A stretch of 64,000 bases of DNA from Zanthoxylum bungeanum (taxonomy: Eukaryota > Streptophyta > Magnoliopsida > Sapindales > Rutaceae): contig SKCR01015037.1 of the NCBI GenBank assembly GCA_019454045.1, positions 1 through 64,000 on the forward strand, given 5' to 3'. Both the position numbers and the translations under genes were made by a program. The notes below the pieces were generated by a model. It saw only the letters and a program-made list of their open reading frames with translations, was not told where the DNA came from and ran no database searches. Below are positions 58,480 to 64,000 of this stretch, piece after piece. Position 1 is the first letter of the stretch. Every line of letters begins with the position of its first letter.

Positions 58480-59310
58480 CCACCTGAGATGTTTTGGGAT
58501 AATTGGTTAACTTGAGCGGTATTTTGATCCACCAGGGAGTTCTTCTATTGGGATGATGGTATTTTGGTCCATTTGAGATGTTCTTGATCCATTTTTTGAT
58601 ATGCTTGGGAGTTCTTAACTCAGATTACGACATTTTGATCCACCTGAGATATTCTGAAGGAACTTATTATCTCGAGCGACTTTTTGATATGTTTAGGAGT
58701 TTTTATGCGGTTGATGGCATTTTGGTCCATTTGACGGCCTTTTGTTCTATGTATTCTCGATATTTTGATCCATTCTGATGATATTTTGTTCCATCTGCTT
58801 CTAGCATCTAGATTCGTGGGATGGACTTTTGTTCCATCCACTTCTTGGCTTTTTTTTATCCTTCTAATGAGCTTTTCTTCCATCTTCTTATGGCTTTTTG
58901 ATATATGTGATGGTCTTCTGTTCAGTCCGCTTCTTGGATTTTTTTGTTTCCTTTTGATGGGCTATTCTTCCATCTGCTTATGGCTTTTTGATCCGTGTGA
59001 TGGCCTTTTCTTCCATCTGATTCCTGGTATTTTGATTCATTTAATGGGCTTTTCTTCCATCTGCTTCTTGGCATTTTAATCTATGTGATGGGCTTTTCTT
59101 CCATCTGATTCTTGGCATTTTGATCCATGTGACGGCATTTTGATCCGTTTGATGGGCTTTTCTTTCATATACTTCATGGCTTGATTCGTTTGATGGGCTT
59201 TTATTTCATCTGATTCTTGGCATTTTGATTATTCTGATGGGCTTTTCTTCATTTGCTTCTTGGCTTTTTGATTTTTCTGATGGGTTTTTCTTCCATCTAC
59301 CTTATCTTTA
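58480..59310. repeat. Degenerate 44 bp minisatellite
   Basis: Units of about 44 bp in the right half, of the form CTTGGCATTTTGATCCATGT then GATGGGCTTTTCTTCCATCT and GATT. They repeat with substitutions and missing parts from ~58750 to 59310. Older units around TTTTGATCCACCTGAGATGTTC fill 58480-58750. Open frames here are by-products of the repeat. Confidence 0.8.
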
Positions 59311-60380
59311 TTGATGGACCCTCAAGTCCCTCGATGCCTTGATCGGTTATGAGATGCTTCAATCTCTATTGTGAAGCTTCGTTCCTGGAGCTGCCTAATG
59401 TCTGAACTTATTCTATATTGTAGGTATTTCAAAATCTATATGCGCAGCCCCAGCCACCATATCCAGGCGTTCTTCGCCCCCAACATCCTTTCCTTATGGG
59501 GTTTTGCCTCTATGTCTCTTTTAGGAGGGCTTCGCCCATTTGTATTCCTTTTTAGGCGGGTTTTGACCTATGTCTTGACTTTCTGACTGTTGGGTGCTCC
59601 GTGTCTTGAGGCTTCAATTGAGTGCCCTGAATCTGGCTCCATCCCTTAGAGGTTTGTTTTGTTCAAATTTCCTGTAAATAGAATGTTAGATGTATGTATG
59701 CATGTGTGAAGATGATCTTTTATGCCTGTTCTTCGGCTAGCATGAGTCGTGATGCTTCTTCTGTTGAGATTTCATATGATCTTGTCCCATTTTTGTCCAG
59801 GCCATTGGTTTTGCATTCGAAATTTCTTTTATCATGCAATGACTTTTCGTATGTTCTCAAAAAATTTCATTTGAAATCCAGTCTCTCTTTAAAGCATGAG
59901 CATTATCTAAATTCAGAATTTAATTTCAACAACGGTTTCACCTTTCAAATGCTTCAAAAAAAATTTCTTTTGAAATCTAGTCTCTCTTCGTATGTGATTC
60001 CTTTACCAAGAATTACGTGCAACCCGGATTGGTTTATACTAGCACTAAGTGTAGATTAGTAATATTAATTTAGTTCATCTTATCTTTTCATCTGCTAAGG
60101 TAATCTAACACCTAGTTAAAGATCAATAAAATTTCTTTAAGATGTATTTTTCGGAGGGCTTTTCCTCATCCCTAGCTTCCTTAAGTCGTCAAATTGCCTT
60201 TTGACGCAAAGACTCCACATTTGTGATGTGAGCCTCTAGTTACTCAGTAATTTCACCAACTCAAGTTGCTTTGCATACTCAATATTTGGGTTGTCGTTTG
60301 ACGCAAAAGTACTCGTGCGGTTCATGATACTCCTGGTTACTAAACAACTCGAATAGTGAAGTAGGTTTTTGTAGGATCCA
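59311..60380. other. Unassigned sequence
   Basis: No family recognised. An open frame at 59694-60059 contains two near copies of a KKFxLKSSLS segment, from a short direct repeat near 59850-59890 and 59960-59990. I do not consider it a gene. Confidence 0.35.
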
Positions 60381-60384
60381 TCAA

Positions 60385-60480
60385 TTTTCTTTCTTTTCTT
60401 TTTTCTTTTTTTTCTTTTTCAATTTTAATTTTTTTTTATTTGTTTCTCCTTTTTTTATTTGTTTTATTTTTTGCGTATTC
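60385..60480. repeat. Pyrimidine-rich low-complexity tract
   Basis: TTTCTTTTCTTTTTTC-type run, almost pure T and C on the plus strand. Confidence 0.85.
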
Positions 60481-63364
60481 TCCTTAACTTAGTGTATTCT
60501 TAGCCTCGTCTATAGGAAATAGTCAAATAAATATCATGTGTCTTGACCATCTCTACAAGTTAGGCCAACATAATTTTTTCTAAGTGCGCTTTGATTTCTA
60601 AGTTCAAGTTTAGTGCATAATATTTGTAGATTGCATTCTGCTAGTGATTCCAAAGTTAAACCTTCCTTCAAAATTTAGACATGCTCATTTTTGTTAAGAG
60701 TTGGAAAATTTTACAAAATCCATTTTATTTCATCATCGAAAAAGTCAATACATGATAAAAGGAAAGTCAAGATGCAAATACGAGGATTTGGAACCCGGTC
60801 AATGCATGGTTAAGGCTTTTTCAAGATTTGGAATTCTCCCGGTGTCGATCAAATTCTAGATTTCATGCCTGAGGTAGGCACACCTGTCTGTCTCATACAT
60901 TGGGAACTAGTTAAAATGGCAGTATAGATTTAGATCAAGCTTGCTTGGCAGCGGGTCAGACATAGGTTTTGGCTCCAGAGTTCAACAGGCATTGTCTAAT
61001 AATCGTAACTTGAAATACATATCATAATTGTAAACTTAAGACTAAAACTTAATTCGTGAATGTAAAGCATGTACATGAATCGAAAACATAAATTATATGC
61101 ACAAATCGTACACATAAATAATGTAATTAAATCATAATCATAGAACATATACACGAGGCCTATATTTAAATCACATGCTTAGGTTTGCTCATAAAACCTA
61201 ATAATAAGACATACTTAAAACATAGCTTAATTCACTTCATAAAGATCAACTTAAATTTGGAGTGTAATCTATAGACTTATTTTTTAACATAAACATAATA
61301 CGTAACAATGATTTGCCATAAATTTAATCATCCACCCACAAATTTAAATAGTTCCACAAACAAAAACATGCCCATGATAATGCATTTTCCATCTATCAAT
61401 GCTTAAATATTTGACCACCTTCATTCCTTAATCTATTTAGTCACAAGTCAATGCCATAAAAATCTACATACCATACATAAGCTCCTCTCCTAGTCCCTTA
61501 TAAACATTAATCACGGAAAATCAATATTCACGACCATTATACCTTGCCACTACAAAACATAACTCATGCCCAACAAAACATTAGGCGTTCTCAAGATTCT
61601 TTCAACACAATAATTAATCAACGCAAAATGCATCATGTACATGTAACATCCCACATGATGCCAGGATGCTACCGGCAGAAGACAGGAAAATCCAACTTCA
61701 TAAGCCTCTAATGCTACTAAAATTTTGACATGACCTTTGCTAAAAATCATGCAACCTGGATCAAAGTCCAGTACCTTGAGGTGTCCATATATTAAATTCA
61801 AAGCAATCAGTCTCAACTCATATTCAAATAGGCCTCCGGCCTGACAAATCTCAACTTAAAAGCAAATAGGCCTACGATCTGCATTAAATAGATAACTACA
61901 AATAACTACGTGCTCAACACTATTTAAAATTTTACATATGATACAAATAAACAAAACTAGGGCTGTGCGAGCCCATTACACATCTCGAAATAATACAACG
62001 ACTCAATACCAACTTGACTGTATCGGGTGATCTGTTTTCTTCAAGACGTCTATAGAAATCTTCTTACTCTTTAAGTCCAATTTGAACCTGCAAAACTAGC
62101 AAACTATTGAGGCGTGAGCTATAAACCTCATTAAGTAACTCACGTCTTATGTAAATATATCAAGTAACTTTAAAAAACATAAATAAAAATTAGATATAGG
62201 TAAATATACATAAATTTAAAAATCTTATCTCTATTTGATGTTCGTTTACGCATATTATACCTTGATAACTCACTCATTGTACTGAATGCAATGTTGTGGT
62301 AAACTTACCTCTAGATTCCACACTATACTACGTATCTACGGAATTTTAGTATCTCTTCTACACAATTTGGAAGTTCTCAAGCGCATACATACTATCGGTT
62401 CCGTACTGTAGCTATACTTTACATACTATCGACATTAAATTTTCCTAAACTAGAATTAACTTATTACCTACCAAACCACCCAAACATGTGGTAGTTTAGT
62501 CAGTTTAAATTATGGTTGGTTACTTCATATGGAGTATGTGAGCTAAAACGTAAGAATTATCTAACTATGAGCTGTAAAACTTTTACTGAAACACTGAGCT
62601 GAAACCTCAGACCTCTATACAATATAAAATACTAACGCTTGATTCTATCCATTGGAATCCTCACAAAATGCATTCTAAATGTTGTAAACACCCAACACTC
62701 AACCCTTACATTAATATCATAAATAGACCATGCATCTCAACATAAAATTTATACATGGTACATATAACATACTACGATATTACTCATCAAATCAGAACTA
62801 GATATAATTGAACTTCCATATCAAAGAAAATATCTCCACCAGATAGGAAAATAAACTGTGCAGGGTCCAAACTCTGGAACAACATTAGGATAGAGTAACA
62901 ACTACACCTGGCCCCGTGGGGCAAGCTATATACAAAAGCTAGAATTTCTATATCTGAAAATCGTAAAACTTAATACGAACTCTGAAAAATATGTAGATTT
63001 GTAAAACAAGAAATCCCATATGTTGGAAAATATCAAAGCCAGTTGGGAGTAAAACCGAATTCAAAATATGTGATGGTATACAAGATCAAGTAGTGTCAAA
63101 ATCCTATACATGAAATTCCAATTTGGTAATCTGTTGGAAATCAATTCTTTTATAAAAAAAAAAGTTTTGCAAAAGGATTATCATGAAGATCTCCATCCAA
63201 CTAATAAAATCAATTCCAAATCAACAGATTTCATATCTAGTGAAATAAAATCTCACGTACTCTATAAAACTGTAAAACTATTGTGTAAACTTTTGAATCT
63301 CTATAGTTAGAAATCACATAAAACCTTCTAAAAATTCTTTTATATGAAAACTTTAAAAGGCACT
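60481..63364. other. Unassigned AT-rich sequence, possibly an LTR in its right half
   Basis: No coding region. ATGTAACATCCCACATGATG at about 61638 looks like a TGTAACATCCC end of a chromovirus-type gypsy LTR. Short phrases such as GAGCTATAAACCTCATTAAG recur in diverged form near 62570-62620. No PBS or polypurine tract confirms this. Confidence 0.35.
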
Positions 63365-63930
63365 GTAATAACTTGGTGATTAGGGGCGTTACATATCGCT
63401 GTCCTCCTAGACGTTTGTCTGAAATCCTCTCTAAAATCTTATGTTTAGGGGCGTTACGTATCGTTGTCCCCCTAAACACCTACTAGTGCCACGGGGCGTT
63501 ATGTATCGTCGCCCCCTACGATACTAAGACTGAGATCTATGGGTGTTATAAATCGATATCCCCTAGTCCCAAATCTGGATCTGAATGGGAGTCTAGGGGC
63601 ATTATGTTTCACCATCCCCTAGCCCCGAATCTATATCTATCTATGTCATTGTAACTAGGATCCAGAGGCATTACGTATCGCCGTCCTCTGGTCTAGGATC
63701 TGTATCTGAATCTTCTGTAAAATCATATGTTTAGGGACGTTACATATCGTCGTCTCATTAAACACCTAACTAGTGCCATGAGGCGTTACATATCGCCATC
63801 CCCCATGACACTAAGGCTGAGATCTAGGGGCATTACGTATCGACGTCCCTCTAGTCATGAAACTGGATCTGTCCATGTCACTGTAACTAGGATCCAGAGG
63901 CGTTACGTATCACCATCCCTATGGTCATGG
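63365..63930. repeat. Array of ten ~30 bp hairpin repeats
   Basis: Ten copies of a near-palindrome, GGGGCGTTACGTATCGNCGT followed by CCCC, begin near 63371, 63445, 63492, 63539, 63594, 63662, 63731, 63778, 63825 and 63895. Outer stems differ yet still pair: TTAGGGG/CCCCTAA, CTAGGGG/CCCCTAG, CCAGAGG/CCTCTGG. The centre holds TACGTA in most copies. The spacers repeat too, with words such as CTGAGATCT and TGGATCTG. The array may continue beyond the right edge. Confidence 0.8.
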
Positions 63931-64000
63931 ATCTGTATTTGTTCATGTGTACTGCGGCTCTCTCTGAGTATGCAAAATATATATGCAACATCATATCAAC

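Noticed and set aside
58765..59079. Plus-strand frame rich in Phe/Leu/Ser repeats, membrane-protein-like
   Set aside because: Produced by the 44 bp minisatellite; not conserved unit to unit.
59694..60059. Plus-strand frame of 121 codons
   Set aside because: Contains a duplicated KKFxLKSSLS segment but no known domain, no promoter or splice context. Left as unassigned.
63365..63930. CRISPR-like array
   Set aside because: Regular hairpin repeats with spacers, but the spacers are themselves related and variable in length, repeats diverge, and the DNA is plant nuclear.

Overview
The window is plant nuclear DNA, most likely from a eudicot. It holds one apparently intact host gene, a four-exon xyloglucan endotransglucosylase/hydrolase (XTH) on the minus strand at 22019-24122. 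Nearly everything else is transposon sequence, with no tRNA, rRNA or bacterial-type operons. The organism is inferred from spliced XTH structure, tRNA-Met-primed Ty1/copia elements, a Tat-type Ty3/gypsy element, SINEs and a CACTA element; the species cannot be named from sequence alone.

Layout. (1) 1-17205: a minus-strand copia element E, of which only the leader and a 2.5 kb 5' LTR are seen. Its LTR is split by a plus-strand copia element A (3594-16468, target duplication ATACC) that carries three LTRs instead of two. (2) 17206-21700: a decayed copia pol fragment, copy 1 of a dispersed ~1.1 kb repeat, and a non-autonomous CACTA transposon. (3) 21700-24470: the XTH gene with TATA box, RY element and poly(A) signal, plus a SINE with 14 bp target duplications just upstream and a SINE-like piece in intron 2. 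(4) 24682-56720: a Tat-like gypsy element G (LTR, PBS, gag, antisense ORF) broken up by copia elements. B (25050-44255) sits in the G LTR, C (30994-40922) sits in the leader of B, and D (47839-56687) sits in the antisense ORF of G. (5) 56720-64000: copy 2 of the dispersed repeat, a 44 bp minisatellite, and an array of hairpin repeats running off the right edge.

Elements A, B, C and D are one related long-LTR copia group. B and D keep recognisable gag, integrase, reverse transcriptase and RNase H, but neither is intact. A and C carry a pol wreck with shared lesions while their LTRs stay very alike, so they look like products of a defective master moved in trans. Their ~2 kb non-coding leader holds four hairpins that present the loop TTGTTGGCCAAAGTCAAG or a variant, with stems that covary between copies. 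The loop contains the palindrome TTGGCCAA, which suggests a multi-copy kissing-loop (dimerisation or packaging) signal. The LTRs and leaders also carry trains of perfect hairpins with a TGG or TAG triloop, and TGACG motifs at 12 bp spacing as in as-1 elements. These structures are the most novel material in the window.
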